64,000 nucleotides of DNA from NCBI RefSeq assembly GCF_016595415.1, contig NZ_JAENIO010000001.1, positions 62,001 through 126,000 on the forward strand. The letters run 5' to 3'. The DNA is from Roseibacillus ishigakijimensis (GTDB lineage: Bacteria > Verrucomicrobiota > Verrucomicrobiia > Verrucomicrobiales > Akkermansiaceae). Both the position numbers and the translations under genes were made by a program. Shown here one piece after another: positions 28,007 through 37,428 of the stretch; the stretch's first letter is position 1; each line of letters opens with the position of its first letter. Below the pieces are notes generated by a model. That model had not been told where the DNA came from. It saw only the letters and a list, made by a program, of their open reading frames with translations, and did no database searches.

Positions 28007-28531
28007 TCATTCCTCTTGCCCAGCGCCCAGCTTGCCATTCACACAATTGCGGAGGGAGGCCCGGACGCGGGAAAGGGCCACATGGACGGATGGCGGATTC
28101 CACCCCAGCTCCCGGGCGCTTTCGGCAGGTTTCAGGCCTTGTCCATAGGTGAGCTCCACCAGGCGCTTCATCGTCGCCGGAAGCTTCTCGATACAGCTTT
28201 CCAAGAGCTGCACGCGGCCGTCGCCCACACCCTCAAAGTGATCCACGATACATTGCTCGACGGCCTCGTCGGTGTAGAGCAAGGGCAACCGGGCCTCTCG
28301 CCTTCGCAGCTCAAGCCACTTGTAGCGCGCAATGGCACACGCCCATTTGGGAAAACTACTGCCGGGGCGAAAATCCAGAGCTTTGCGCGAAACGGTTAAG
28401 TACGTTTCCTGCAGGAGGTCTTCCACAAAATGGGAGTCGCGCTCAAGCGAAGAGAGAAAGCCCTTCAGCACATCCTGATGGCAGACAAATTGGGCCTGGA
28501 CGTATCGTTCTGCTTCTTTTTGCCGACTCAC
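28007..28531 (-). CDS. ECF-type RNA polymerase sigma factor (Rhodopirellula/Verrucomicrobium family)
   Basis: 174 residues. Region 2 (about 10-85) includes VEDLLQETYLTVSRKALDFRPGSSFPKWACAIARYKWLELRR, matching the group found in planctomycetes and Verrucomicrobia (TIGR02989). Region 4 (about 115-165) has CIEKLPATMKRLVELTYGQGLKPAESARELG and a helix-turn-helix. It redirects RNA polymerase to specific promoters. No anti-sigma factor gene is adjacent. It is divergent from the second PEP-CTERM gene, which could be a target, although no promoter motif could be verified. Confidence 0.9.
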   Translation of the reverse strand: MSRQKEAERYVQAQFVCHQDVLKGFLSSLERDSHFVEDLLQETYLTVSRKALDFRPGSSFPKWACAIARYKWLELRRREARLPLLYTDEAVEQCIVDHFEGVGDGRVQLLESCIEKLPATMKRLVELTYGQGLKPAESARELGWNPPSVHVALSRVRASLRNCVNGKLGAGQEE

Positions 28532-28682
28532 AAGGCCAGTGAAGCAAATCGAAGGGCCTTTGACGAAAAAAGTTCGTTTTTTTTGCTAAGGTTCTGCCGA
28601 AAATCGTCATCCCTCCTTTGAAGGGTTCTCTCTTTTGGGAAAATTCTTTCGCGAACAACCAATAAAAATCCAACTTCATTTC

Positions 28683-29624
28683 ATGAAATCCAAAACACTC
28701 CTTCTCTGGACCACCGCCTGCGCTTGCCCGCTGGCGGTGCAAGCCGTAGACGTCACCCTGACTGCTAGCGATGCGCTTACCGATCCAGAACCTTATTCCT
28801 TTGGTGGAGCCGGCAATTGGGATAACGCGGCAGCTCCTTCGGCTGGCAATGACTACTTCACGGGCGGCTTTCTCCTGCGCACGCCCACTTCCGGGACCTT
28901 TGCCGGAGACTCCCTGACCGTGACCGGAGCGGGCACATTCACTGGCGCGAACAATGAGGCGATCATGTGGAAAGGCTCCGGAACCGGGGGCGTCATTACC
29001 ATCGACAACCTGACCGTTGATGGCGGCCAGCTGCGACACGGTCAAGGTGATACCGATAGCTTCACCTACAGCGGCAATAGTTTGACGGTGGGAGCCAACG
29101 GCATGGGTTTGGCCACTCAGGGAGGAATGACCATTGCCTCACCCATCAATGGAGACTCGCAAATCGTGATTATTGACAGTGGCAGTGCAGGAGCCTCCCG
29201 GATCATCACCTTTTCAAGCGATGCCAGCACCTACAATGGCAACATCGTTCTCAATGGAAGCGACAATGGCCGCGCTCGGCTCACCTTCGCCGACGATGCC
29301 GTTTTCAATTTTCTCATCGGCAGCGCGGGCACAAACAATGCCATCTCGGGAGTTGGCACCGTGAACTTCAATGGCGACTTTGCCCTCGACCTCAGTGGTG
29401 CTAGCTCAACCCCGGGCGACACTTGGAATCTGGTCACGGCGGGAAGCGCGACCTACGGCAGCACCTTCACCGTTGCCGGGTTCACCGACAATGGTGACGA
29501 CACCTGGACTTCCGGGGATTATGTCTTTGACGAGAGCACGGGTAGCCTCACCGTGATTCCTGAGCCCTCCACTGCTCTGCTAGGCGGCTTGAGCCTACTG
29601 GCCCTCTTGCGTCGTCGTCGCTAA
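28683..29624 (+). CDS. PEP-CTERM sorting domain protein with autotransporter-like repeats
   Basis: 313 residues from the ATG at 28683, chosen because it begins the signal peptide (MKSKTLLLWTTACACPLAVQA). The body is Gly/Thr/Asn-rich beta structure with short repeats (GAGTFTGANNE, GNIVLNGSDNGRARLTF, GVGTVNFNGDFALDLSG), like the beta-strand repeats of verrucomicrobial exported proteins. The C-terminus has the PEP-CTERM signal IPEPSTA, a hydrophobic helix and RRRR. It is followed by a strong terminator, so it is monocistronic. Confidence 0.88.
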   Translation: MKSKTLLLWTTACACPLAVQAVDVTLTASDALTDPEPYSFGGAGNWDNAAAPSAGNDYFTGGFLLRTPTSGTFAGDSLTVTGAGTFTGANNEAIMWKGSGTGGVITIDNLTVDGGQLRHGQGDTDSFTYSGNSLTVGANGMGLATQGGMTIASPINGDSQIVIIDSGSAGASRIITFSSDASTYNGNIVLNGSDNGRARLTFADDAVFNFLIGSAGTNNAISGVGTVNFNGDFALDLSGASSTPGDTWNLVTAGSATYGSTFTVAGFTDNGDDTWTSGDYVFDESTGSLTVIPEPSTALLGGLSLLALLRRRR

Positions 29625-29648
29625 GGCCCGGCCTTCACTCATTCACCC

Positions 29649-29683
29649 AAGCCGCCTTCTCCCGGAGAGAAGGTGGCTTTTTT
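29649..29683 (+). terminator. Intrinsic terminator after the second PEP-CTERM gene
   Basis: AAGCCGCCTTCTC (29649-29661) pairs with GAGAAGGTGGCTT (29667-29679), one G-T wobble, and is followed by a T run to 29683. It lies 24 bp past the stop codon. Confidence 0.9.
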
Positions 29684-29723
29684 GTGAATTTTCTCCCCAG
29701 CTCTCTTCCTCAAGGGGGGCCAG

Positions 29724-31163
29724 TTAGGAAACCTTCGGCAAAGCGAACTCCTCCCGATAGCTCTCCTGGTCGAGCTCCTTGGCTTGAGCAGCGAAGTCTC
29801 CCAAGAAATTCTCGTCCGCATCCACTCCGAGAGGGACGCCCCGACCGAGAGAGGCTTCTCCCAAACCGTTGGCGAGGAGATGCTCACGCATCCGTTGAAA
29901 GGATTCCTGCACAAGGGGGCTGTCCAAGCTTGCGGCAATTTTCTCCGCAGACTGCTGCTTGCCCAAGGCCAGAGAGTGATTGCCCAAATGGGCCATTGCG
30001 GAACTGAGATGGCCAGACTCGGCATTCTGCATGGAAAGCTGTTTCTTCCGACCCACGGCGGCTTCGATGAACTCACCAAAGGCATCGCCCCGCTGCTGGA
30101 AGCGCTTCAACTCCTTGCCATCCCGGTCGTAAGCCACACAGGTGGGATGATGATCCCCGGTGACATATCCGCCTTCATACTCCAGCACATTGCCAATGCT
30201 CAGGCCGCGATACCGGTCCATGCCCGCTTCGTAATCGAGCCCTTTCTGCGGGAGGCCACGCACCTCGAAGAGAATGGGGGCGGGCTCAGTATCGTAATAA
30301 ACGATCTGGGTATTGGGCACGTCGCCATCATCGGTATGGGCCAAACGCCCGCCGATGGAAAAGAGCTGGCGGGGCAAGGCCGCCGGATCTCCGATGGCCC
30401 AGCGGCAAATATCGAGCTGGTGCGGTCCCTGATTGCCCAGGTCGCCATTTCCGTAAGGGCTTTGCCAATGCCAGTCATAGTGAAACTGCTGCCGCCGCAC
30501 CGGCTCTTCCGCACGGGGCCCCAACCAAAGGCTATAGTCCAGACCCTGGGGCGGAGTCTGGGGCTGACTGACCTTCCCAATCGATTTGCGGGGCTTGTAG
30601 CAAAAACCGCGGGCGAGGGTGAGGGTGCCGAGAGCCTTCTCCTCCCGGAGCCAAGCAAACATCTCACCCCAGGCGGAATTGCTGCGGTGTTGAAAGCCAT
30701 GGGCAATGAGGACGCCGAATTTCTTTTGGGCGGCCGCCAGAATGCGCCCTTCGTGCACGTTGTGGGAGACCGGTTTCTCAACGTAGACATGTTTGCCTTG
30801 GGCGGCAGCCGTGATGGCGATGAGGGCATGGGTGTGATTGGGCGTGGCGATCATGACCGCATCGATCTCTTTGTCCTCGCAGACCTTGCGGTAGTCGCTG
30901 AAAGTGCGCAGCTGGGGCAAGGAGTGGTCCTTTTTCAAGGCCGCCACTTCCTTGGCCAAAACGGCCGGATCGACATCACAGACCGCAACCAGGCGGGCGT
31001 GAGGACTCTTCAAGACCGCTTGCAGATGGCTGCGGCCGCGCGAGCGAATGCCGATCACCGCGACGCGGAGTTGATCGTTGGCCCCCACCGCTTGGGCGAA
31101 GGGAGCAAGGGCGGCACCCGTTCCCAGAAAGGCACCTCTTTTGAGTAACTGACGACGATTCAT
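29724..31163 (-). CDS. Gfo/Idh/MocA family oxidoreductase with Tat signal
   Basis: 479 residues. A twin-arginine signal (MNRRQLLKRGAFLGTGAALA) suggests export folded with its nucleotide. The Rossmann domain begins LRVAVIGIRSRGRSHL (about 33-48), with ATPNHTH and the family hallmark VYVEKPVSHN (EKP about 125-127). The C-terminal domain has NQGPHQLDICRWAIGDP, giving the typical His near the active site. Exported members of this group in Verrucomicrobia and planctomycetes act on sugars or inositols, or as glycosidase-like enzymes. Here the substrate is unknown. It may be transcribed separately from the C25 protease gene, which ends in its own terminator just upstream. Confidence 0.92.
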   Translation of the reverse strand: MNRRQLLKRGAFLGTGAALAPFAQAVGANDQLRVAVIGIRSRGRSHLQAVLKSPHARLVAVCDVDPAVLAKEVAALKKDHSLPQLRTFSDYRKVCEDKEIDAVMIATPNHTHALIAITAAAQGKHVYVEKPVSHNVHEGRILAAAQKKFGVLIAHGFQHRSNSAWGEMFAWLREEKALGTLTLARGFCYKPRKSIGKVSQPQTPPQGLDYSLWLGPRAEEPVRRQQFHYDWHWQSPYGNGDLGNQGPHQLDICRWAIGDPAALPRQLFSIGGRLAHTDDGDVPNTQIVYYDTEPAPILFEVRGLPQKGLDYEAGMDRYRGLSIGNVLEYEGGYVTGDHHPTCVAYDRDGKELKRFQQRGDAFGEFIEAAVGRKKQLSMQNAESGHLSSAMAHLGNHSLALGKQQSAEKIAASLDSPLVQESFQRMREHLLANGLGEASLGRGVPLGVDADENFLGDFAAQAKELDQESYREEFALPKVS

Positions 31164-31240
31164 CTCTACAAGCGACGCAGCGGGCGGAGGGAATGTTTCA
31201 GGAGAATCCCACTCAATCGGGTAACCCGGTTCAACAAGCC

Positions 31241-31276
31241 AAAAAAAATCCCCGTCCGGCGGTCCAGACGGGGATT
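31241..31276 (-). terminator. Intrinsic terminator after the C25 protease gene
   Basis: On the minus strand AATCCCCGTC...GACGGGGATT forms a stem of about 12 bp with one mismatch and a 4-nt loop, followed by eight T (the A run at 31241-31248 on the plus strand). It lies about 34 bp past the protease stop codon. Confidence 0.9.
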
Positions 31277-31309
31277 TGGGAGAAAAAAGCAGGAGGGGCG
31301 GGATTGTGG

Positions 31310-34300
31310 TTAGTCCTCAGCCGCTTCCTTGGGCACCACGCGCAGGAGAGCCTTGTTCTCCTCCGCCGGTGGAGTGTAGGTCCACTCCACCTCGGTGCCC
31401 GCCTTGTCCCATTGCAAGAGCAACTCATTCCAGCGCTCCATCTGCAGACCCATGGCAAAGCCGCTGCCAGATTTCTCAATAACGAGTTGCCCCGGAGTGA
31501 CCGTTTCGAGATCACCTTTGGTGAAGAAACCACTCTCCCTCAGAAGCGCGATACGGCTGGAGTCGTCGACCATCGGGTCGAGCCCCAGGGCCAGAAGCCC
31601 GACCTCGGTGCCATCATCGAGGGAGTCACCATCGCTATCCGGGTCGTTATCGCTGGTGCCATAGGTTTCCTCTTCCTGCAATTCGGTCAAGCCATCGCCA
31701 TCGGCGTCTTCCGAACGGTCATCAAGAACGGAAATGACCGCCACTTTTTCGATGGGAGACTCGCCAGGGAAGGTCACCCGGTAGCGGATCGAGTATTCGC
31801 TCCGAATCTCATGATCCGCCAGGCCATTGAAGACCAGGTCACCCGCGACAATCCCGAACTGGTTATTGTCTTCGGAGCCGGTTCCTCCTGCCAGCACAAT
31901 GGATTCCACAGGTCCGACTCCCTCCCAATGGGCGGTGAAGGTGCCGACGACGGTGCCATTCCCGGGCCCTTCGGGCACGGTCTGATTGCTCAGGTAGATG
32001 AGGGGCGACGGCGTCACCACAGTCTCGATATTCTGAGGAAGATCTTCCCCATCAAGCACGACCATTTGCGCCACCTGCAGGACCGGATCCGTCTCCAGCA
32101 TCAGCTTGCCCTCATCATCGGTGAGGCCGCTGAAGCTGCTGCCGTCCTCGAAGACGAGATTGACGCGCAGACCTTTGGCTGCATTTTCAAGGGTATCCCG
32201 CACCACCAACTCGCGACCTCCTCCAACATTGAACAAGTCGCCATTGTAGACGAAGCGGGGATTGAGCCCCACCGCAGCCTTGCGGATGGTGAGCTCGGGA
32301 TCACCCAGCAAGAGATAGCAGAAGGTGTTGTTGTCCCAGCAACCATCGATGCCGTAGTTCAGCGAAGAGAGGCGCTCGGCTTCCGCCAAGGCAGGCCCGA
32401 GGCGGTTGAAACCATTCTCGAAGATGGCCCGGAAAACACCCTTGGCCCGCTCGTGGTTCTCGGAAGTGTATGAATTGACACTCGCACTCCAGAAGGCCAC
32501 CGCGCCGGCGTCTTCCAGGCTCATGAACTCTTCCCCGAGACAATCTGACTGACCGATGCGGTTGTTTTGGCAGGCAATGCTGTAGCAAATGGGGAAGGCC
32601 CCATTGGTCAGGGAGGCCAGCTCACTCGCTTCAAAGGAATTGCCCCAGGAACTGGTGCCATCCCAGCCCGCGATCATCTCGCTGGTATTGCCATGGCCGC
32701 GGTAAAGGACATGACCGGTGCCGGAGTTGATGGCATTGATCAAATCCTGATTGGTCGCCCTCGGGTCACTCGCACTGGAGGCCCCGGCATGGAGGAGGTT
32801 GAAGGTCGGCTGCAGATCGTAGTCGGGATAGTCCACAATCTGGTTGGCCGCCCGGGCATACTTCGAGGGGAAGGCGGCACTCACTCCCCGGGTGCCGTTG
32901 TCATTCTCGCTATTGGCCGCAATGGTCGCCCGCAGAGGCCAGGCCCCGAAAGCCGGATTGCGCTCGTAAGCGAGGATTTTGCCCAACTGGTTTTCCAAAT
33001 CCGCCGCATCATCGTAGTCCACTGAGAGACGGCCCACGTAGAGAGAAGCGAACTTGTTGTCCCCGATGACTTCGTAAACATGGTCAGAAGCACCATTGGC
33101 AGCGAAGTCAGGACCGGCATCGATGTAGTCGGAACGACCTGATGGAATGACCTCGGTATCGCCGACTAGCAGGACATAGACCCCGTGGCAGTAGTTACGG
33201 TGGTAGTAGTTCTCGATGTATTCGTCCACTTCCTCCCAATCCTTGCCGATCGGATCGAGCGGACTCGTGCCGACCGTCGCAACGTCCACGGTGAGCCCCT
33301 TCTGCCGCTTCCAGGCAATGAAGTCCGCCAAGTCATCCACATACTCGCGGGGAGTGAGGATGAGGTAGCGGGCACTGCGGATGCTCACCACCGGGATGCG
33401 CAAGCGGTTGGCCTTGGCCAAGAGGGAGGCGCCGTTCAAGAATGCCGGCTTATTGACCCAGACATCATAGGGGATGCAATCGCGGGCTTTGCCGAGATTG
33501 ATGGGATGCACGATGCGGAAGCGAGCGCGCTCCACCACCCGGAAGCCGGGCTGGCCGCCGACTTCGCAGAGCGGGATTTGGAACTCACATCCCTCGAAGC
33601 CGCCCATGCGCTCGGGCTGGGTCAGGCCCACGAAGTCCCCTCGATAGGGCTCCTTCAAATTGGCGAGGAAGGCCTCGTCCACCAGCTCCGGGGCCCGGTA
33701 GCCGGTATGGGCCTCTTGGTCCGAGCCCTGGAAGCCCCCGGGGACCAGGATCGGTTCCTCGGGGAAATCGCGCAGGGATTCCTCGATGGTCTCCAGGCGC
33801 AGTTCTTGTCCGACCTTGGCTCCCACCGCCGCCGCGATGAGACCGCGCACATGCGGGATGCCCGGGCGCGCTCCCCGGGGATCAATCCCGAGCTTGAGCA
33901 TCTCCTCACCATTCCGGGGCATCTGCCCCACCGCCTGCTCCGGAAAGACCGGACGCGGCGCTCCCGTGCGCAGATTGAGCATATACTTCGTTTTAGACAG
34001 CTCGGCAGCCGGATCTTCGACCGGGAAGTTGAACCAACCGCGTTGATTCTTGGGCAGGAGTTGCTCCCGATCAGCCAACAATCCCTTCTCACCCAATAAG
34101 CCCCGCAATCCAATGAGATTGGTGGCGGCATCAAGGTCTTCCAACTCCGGCAAGCCCTCGCCCAAGGTGACCACCTCCGGCAATTCGATGCGGGTGAATT
34201 CCCGGTCGCCATAGGTCACTTTGATTTTCCAAAAGCCCGCCACGCGCAGCTCGATTTCCGTCTCGTTCTCCGAGCAGGAGCAGATCTCCACGGTGATGGG

Positions 34301-36637
34301 CGTGCCTTCCGGGCTCTCCGCCACCAGCGGGCACCACTCGCGGGTCGGAGCCGGCAGCTCAGGCTGGAATTCCTTGCTCCCGTCAGGCCCGGTGATGCTG
34401 TAGTTCAGAATCAGCGCAGGATCCGCCACTTTGAAGGGGACCTCCCCATTGCCATCGGTCACCCCGGTCAAGGTATCGCCATTTTTCAATTTGAGAGAGA
34501 CGAGATAACCGCTCAATGAGCCTCCCGAAGCGCTCACTTGAACCCGCGGTTGGTAGGGGTTCTCGAACACCAGCGTCCCCTGCCAGCTTGGGATGGAGAC
34601 ACGGCGCTTGCGAATGGTAAGCTCCGGGTCACCGAGCAAGTTGTAACAGAAAGTGTTACTCTTCCAGGAAGAGCCCCCCCCAGTCGAATTGTAGGACAGC
34701 AATTCCGCCTGCGCGAGGGCCGGCCCGAGACGGGTGAAGCCGCTCTCATAAATCGCCCGGAAAATGCCCTTGGCCCGCTCATGGTTCTCACTGGTGTAGG
34801 AGTTTGCTGCCGCCCCAAAGTGGGCCACCGCTCCCGTGTCCGCGAGGTTCATCCAATCTTCCGCAATGGAATCATTGGCCCGCAGGAGACCATTTTGGCA
34901 GGAAATGGAGTAAACGATCGGGAAAGCGTTGTTATCCAACGCCGGCAAATCATTGAAGCGATCAAAGGAATTACCGTAGCTACTCGACCCATCCCAGCCC
35001 GCGACCCAGCTGCTCTGGCCACCATGACCGCGGTAGAGCACATGGCCCACCCCTTCGTCGATGGAATCAATGACATCCTGATTGACCGCTCGATAGGTGC
35101 TACTATTCGCCGCCCCGGCGTGCAGAACCTCGAAAGCGGGAGGATTGCTGTAAGAGCCATAGCCCGCGATCTCATTGACCGCCGCCGCATACTTCGAGGG
35201 ATGGGTCGGATCGACTCCGTAATTGCCATTGCTATTCTGGCTATTGGCGGCCAGCAAGGCCCGGGTGGGCCAGTCCCCACTCACCGGATTGCGTTCGTAA
35301 GAGAGGATTTTGGCCAGTTGCACCAGCAGCTCCTCTTCATTGTCCACGGACAAGCGCCCGACATAGAGACTGGGAAAAACGTCGTTGCCGAGGACTTCAT
35401 ACACGTGGTCGGAGTCCGTGCTCGCGAAGTCGGGTCCCGCCGTCACATGGCTGGATCGCCCGCTGGGAATGGTATCCACATCTCCCACTAGGAGGACATA
35501 AACCCCGTGGCAGTAGTGCTTTTTGAAGTATTCTTCCAGATAGGCATCGATGCTGCCGCGATTGGCGGCCACATCATCCCCTACCCCGGAGCCGACGTAA
35601 GCAAAGTCCACCGACAGGCCCTTGCTATTCTTCCACCGGGCAAATTCATCCAACTCGTCGCGATAGCCACGGGGAGTCAGGATGAGATAACGGGCGGAGC
35701 GGGAGGACTCGATCTTGATCCCCTTGGCCGTCATGGCTTCGCGGATCGCCTCGCCGTTGATGAAGGGCAGCTTGAAGAGCCAGTGGTCCCAGCCGTAGGG
35801 GCATTCATACTGAATGGGGCCCGCTAGATGCTTGAGGTAGATGCGACCTCGCCAAACCACTTCGATTTCGCCAGGATTGAGATACTCCACCAGGGGCCAG
35901 CTGAGCTGGGCCGCTGCGAACTGACCCGCATTCCCCAGCAGTTCGATCTGAGGTTGGGGCGAGTCGCTTGGTTTCTCGTAGTAAGCCCGGTCAATGAACT
36001 GGGGCGCGAGAAAGCCAAAGGGCCCCTTGTCCTCTTGATCGAGGCCAGAATATCCGGCCGGCGCGAGAGGAGCGGACAACTTCACCCGCCGTCCCTCCAG
36101 AGGCTCACCATTGAGCTCGAGGTGTTTGGCCGCTGAGCCGGGATGAACGGAGGCCAGACCCTGCAAACGCGGAATGCCCGGACGAGCGCCAGCGGGCGAG
36201 ACCCCGGCCTTGAGTAAACTGGCCAGATCCTGAATGCCCTCCCGACCGATTTTTTCCGGAATTCCCTCCTGGGGCATGGCAATTTGAAAAGCCTTGCGAA
36301 AGCGCTCTCCTACCGAGGCCTCCTCCTTGCTCTCCTCGGCAAAGGACCACCACCCGGGGCCACCGGGCTCACGAGGAAAACCCAGCCCCCCCAACTCCGG
36401 CTCCACAAAACGAATGGAGGTGAACTCCTCCTCCCCAAAATTCACCGTAGTCTGATAGAAGCCGGGAATCTGATACTCAAATACCGTCTCCCCTTCCGAG
36501 GCTTCGACTACTTCAATACGGAGAGGACTCCCCTCCGGGCTTTTGCCATCCAATGAGACCCAGGTCTCTTTTTCCTGCGCAAAAGAAATGCTCGCCACGA
36601 CTATCCCCATGGCTAGGATTCCAAGCGTTCTTTTCAT
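31310..36637 (-). CDS. Gingipain-like protein with two tandem peptidase C25 units
   Basis: 1775 residues from the ATG at 36637, which starts the signal peptide MKRTLGILAMGIVVASISFA. Two full units follow (about 25-800 and 805-1560). Each has a small beta module (SPEGSPLRIEVVE / SPEGTPITVEICS), an ARPGIP-containing propeptide-like part and a C25 catalytic domain with ARYLILTPR, GVYVLLVGD, YVGRLSVD, the catalytic His (LYRGHG, His538 and His1315) and Cys (SISCQN Cys580, SIACQN Cys1356). Both catalytic pairs are intact. The tail (about 1560-1775) has a cadherin-like strand region and calcium repeats (DADGDGLTE). No C-terminal sorting signal was recognised. It would be a secreted cysteine protease. 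Confidence 0.88.
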   Translation of the reverse strand: MKRTLGILAMGIVVASISFAQEKETWVSLDGKSPEGSPLRIEVVEASEGETVFEYQIPGFYQTTVNFGEEEFTSIRFVEPELGGLGFPREPGGPGWWSFAEESKEEASVGERFRKAFQIAMPQEGIPEKIGREGIQDLASLLKAGVSPAGARPGIPRLQGLASVHPGSAAKHLELNGEPLEGRRVKLSAPLAPAGYSGLDQEDKGPFGFLAPQFIDRAYYEKPSDSPQPQIELLGNAGQFAAAQLSWPLVEYLNPGEIEVVWRGRIYLKHLAGPIQYECPYGWDHWLFKLPFINGEAIREAMTAKGIKIESSRSARYLILTPRGYRDELDEFARWKNSKGLSVDFAYVGSGVGDDVAANRGSIDAYLEEYFKKHYCHGVYVLLVGDVDTIPSGRSSHVTAGPDFASTDSDHVYEVLGNDVFPSLYVGRLSVDNEEELLVQLAKILSYERNPVSGDWPTRALLAANSQNSNGNYGVDPTHPSKYAAAVNEIAGYGSYSNPPAFEVLHAGAANSSTYRAVNQDVIDSIDEGVGHVLYRGHGGQSSWVAGWDGSSSYGNSFDRFNDLPALDNNAFPIVYSISCQNGLLRANDSIAEDWMNLADTGAVAHFGAAANSYTSENHERAKGIFRAIYESGFTRLGPALAQAELLSYNSTGGGSSWKSNTFCYNLLGDPELTIRKRRVSIPSWQGTLVFENPYQPRVQVSASGGSLSGYLVSLKLKNGDTLTGVTDGNGEVPFKVADPALILNYSITGPDGSKEFQPELPAPTREWCPLVAESPEGTPITVEICSCSENETEIELRVAGFWKIKVTYGDREFTRIELPEVVTLGEGLPELEDLDAATNLIGLRGLLGEKGLLADREQLLPKNQRGWFNFPVEDPAAELSKTKYMLNLRTGAPRPVFPEQAVGQMPRNGEEMLKLGIDPRGARPGIPHVRGLIAAAVGAKVGQELRLETIEESLRDFPEEPILVPGGFQGSDQEAHTGYRAPELVDEAFLANLKEPYRGDFVGLTQPERMGGFEGCEFQIPLCEVGGQPGFRVVERARFRIVHPINLGKARDCIPYDVWVNKPAFLNGASLLAKANRLRIPVVSIRSARYLILTPREYVDDLADFIAWKRQKGLTVDVATVGTSPLDPIGKDWEEVDEYIENYYHRNYCHGVYVLLVGDTEVIPSGRSDYIDAGPDFAANGASDHVYEVIGDNKFASLYVGRLSVDYDDAADLENQLGKILAYERNPAFGAWPLRATIAANSENDNGTRGVSAAFPSKYARAANQIVDYPDYDLQPTFNLLHAGASSASDPRATNQDLINAINSGTGHVLYRGHGNTSEMIAGWDGTSSWGNSFEASELASLTNGAFPICYSIACQNNRIGQSDCLGEEFMSLEDAGAVAFWSASVNSYTSENHERAKGVFRAIFENGFNRLGPALAEAERLSSLNYGIDGCWDNNTFCYLLLGDPELTIRKAAVGLNPRFVYNGDLFNVGGGRELVVRDTLENAAKGLRVNLVFEDGSSFSGLTDDEGKLMLETDPVLQVAQMVVLDGEDLPQNIETVVTPSPLIYLSNQTVPEGPGNGTVVGTFTAHWEGVGPVESIVLAGGTGSEDNNQFGIVAGDLVFNGLADHEIRSEYSIRYRVTFPGESPIEKVAVISVLDDRSEDADGDGLTELQEEETYGTSDNDPDSDGDSLDDGTEVGLLALGLDPMVDDSSRIALLRESGFFTKGDLETVTPGQLVIEKSGSGFAMGLQMERWNELLLQWDKAGTEVEWTYTPPAEENKALLRVVPKEAAED

Positions 36638-36679
36638 TTTTTCTAGATTTAATTTACATAGGCAATCATAATAATAGAC

Positions 36680-37228
36680 ATGGAATCCTCTAACAAAAAA
36701 GCTAGAAATGAAATTCCCGAAACGGTTGCCCATTTCTCAAACCGCAGGGCCGGAGGATTATTTTTTCTCCTCTGCGCTTTTTTCTGTGGAGGACATTTTC
36801 TCTTTTCTTGCGAACCAGCCATGACACTCCCCGACCACGATGTCGCCTTTGCCGCCGTCTTCAATCTCGCCGAGGGGGAATCCGCACCTCTCGTAGACGA
36901 CGGCATCCGCCTGGCCCCAGTCGACCCTCGCCACCGCCGCAAAGTCTCCGCCGATCAGCTCGCGGCCCTCGTGCCCGCTCTCACCGGCTCCCATCCCCCC
37001 ACCCGGGCCATCGACTACTTCCGCCCCACCGCCGGGATTTGGCTGGAGAAAGAGGGCAAGGTCGTCGGCTTTCTCGAATTCTCGTTGGAAAGCGCCAGCT
37101 ACCGGAGCGACTGGACCGGGATCGCCCCCGCACTGGATTGGCCCGCCGTGGTCAAGTGGCTGAAACAACTCGGACTCAATCCCCAATGGGATGAGAAAGC
37201 CTACAAAAAATTACTACAATCAAACTAG
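36680..37228 (+). CDS. Hypothetical exported or lipoprotein
   Basis: 182 residues from the ATG at 36680, divergent from the protease gene with 42 bp between starts. Residues about 25-45 (AGGLFFLLCAFFCGGHFLFSC) are hydrophobic after a long positive n-region, and LFSC is a poor lipobox. The rest is a small soluble domain with YFRPTAGIWLEKEGKVVGFLEF and a final helix. A cytoplasmic form starting at Met48 (36821) is the alternative. No family was recognised. Confidence 0.55.
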   Translation: MESSNKKARNEIPETVAHFSNRRAGGLFFLLCAFFCGGHFLFSCEPAMTLPDHDVAFAAVFNLAEGESAPLVDDGIRLAPVDPRHRRKVSADQLAALVPALTGSHPPTRAIDYFRPTAGIWLEKEGKVVGFLEFSLESASYRSDWTGIAPALDWPAVVKWLKQLGLNPQWDEKAYKKLLQSN

Positions 37229-37276
37229 GAAAGAAATACCATGTAACCTATTTTGAATTATTATATGAAAATTCCT

Positions 37277-37304
37277 TTGACACCGCCGTCTGATTCAAAT
37301 CAGA
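37277..37304 (+). promoter_or_regulatory. Candidate promoter with overlapping palindrome
   Basis: A consensus -35 TTGACA (37277-37282) is followed at -10 distance by the palindrome TCTGATT-CA-AATCAGA (37289-37304). No good TATAAT is present, so a regulator or alternative sigma factor may be involved. It lies about 125 bp upstream of the first F5/8-like surface protein gene. Confidence 0.4.
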
Positions 37305-37428
37305 TGCTAGTTGCAAATCTTGCGGCGTTTTTTCTTTTCCGACAGAGATTCTCCTGACCCGGCTTGGGTCCGCGAATGTCCAGAGAGGAGGAGCATTCGC
37401 CCTTGGTTTGCGTAAACCACGTAAAACC

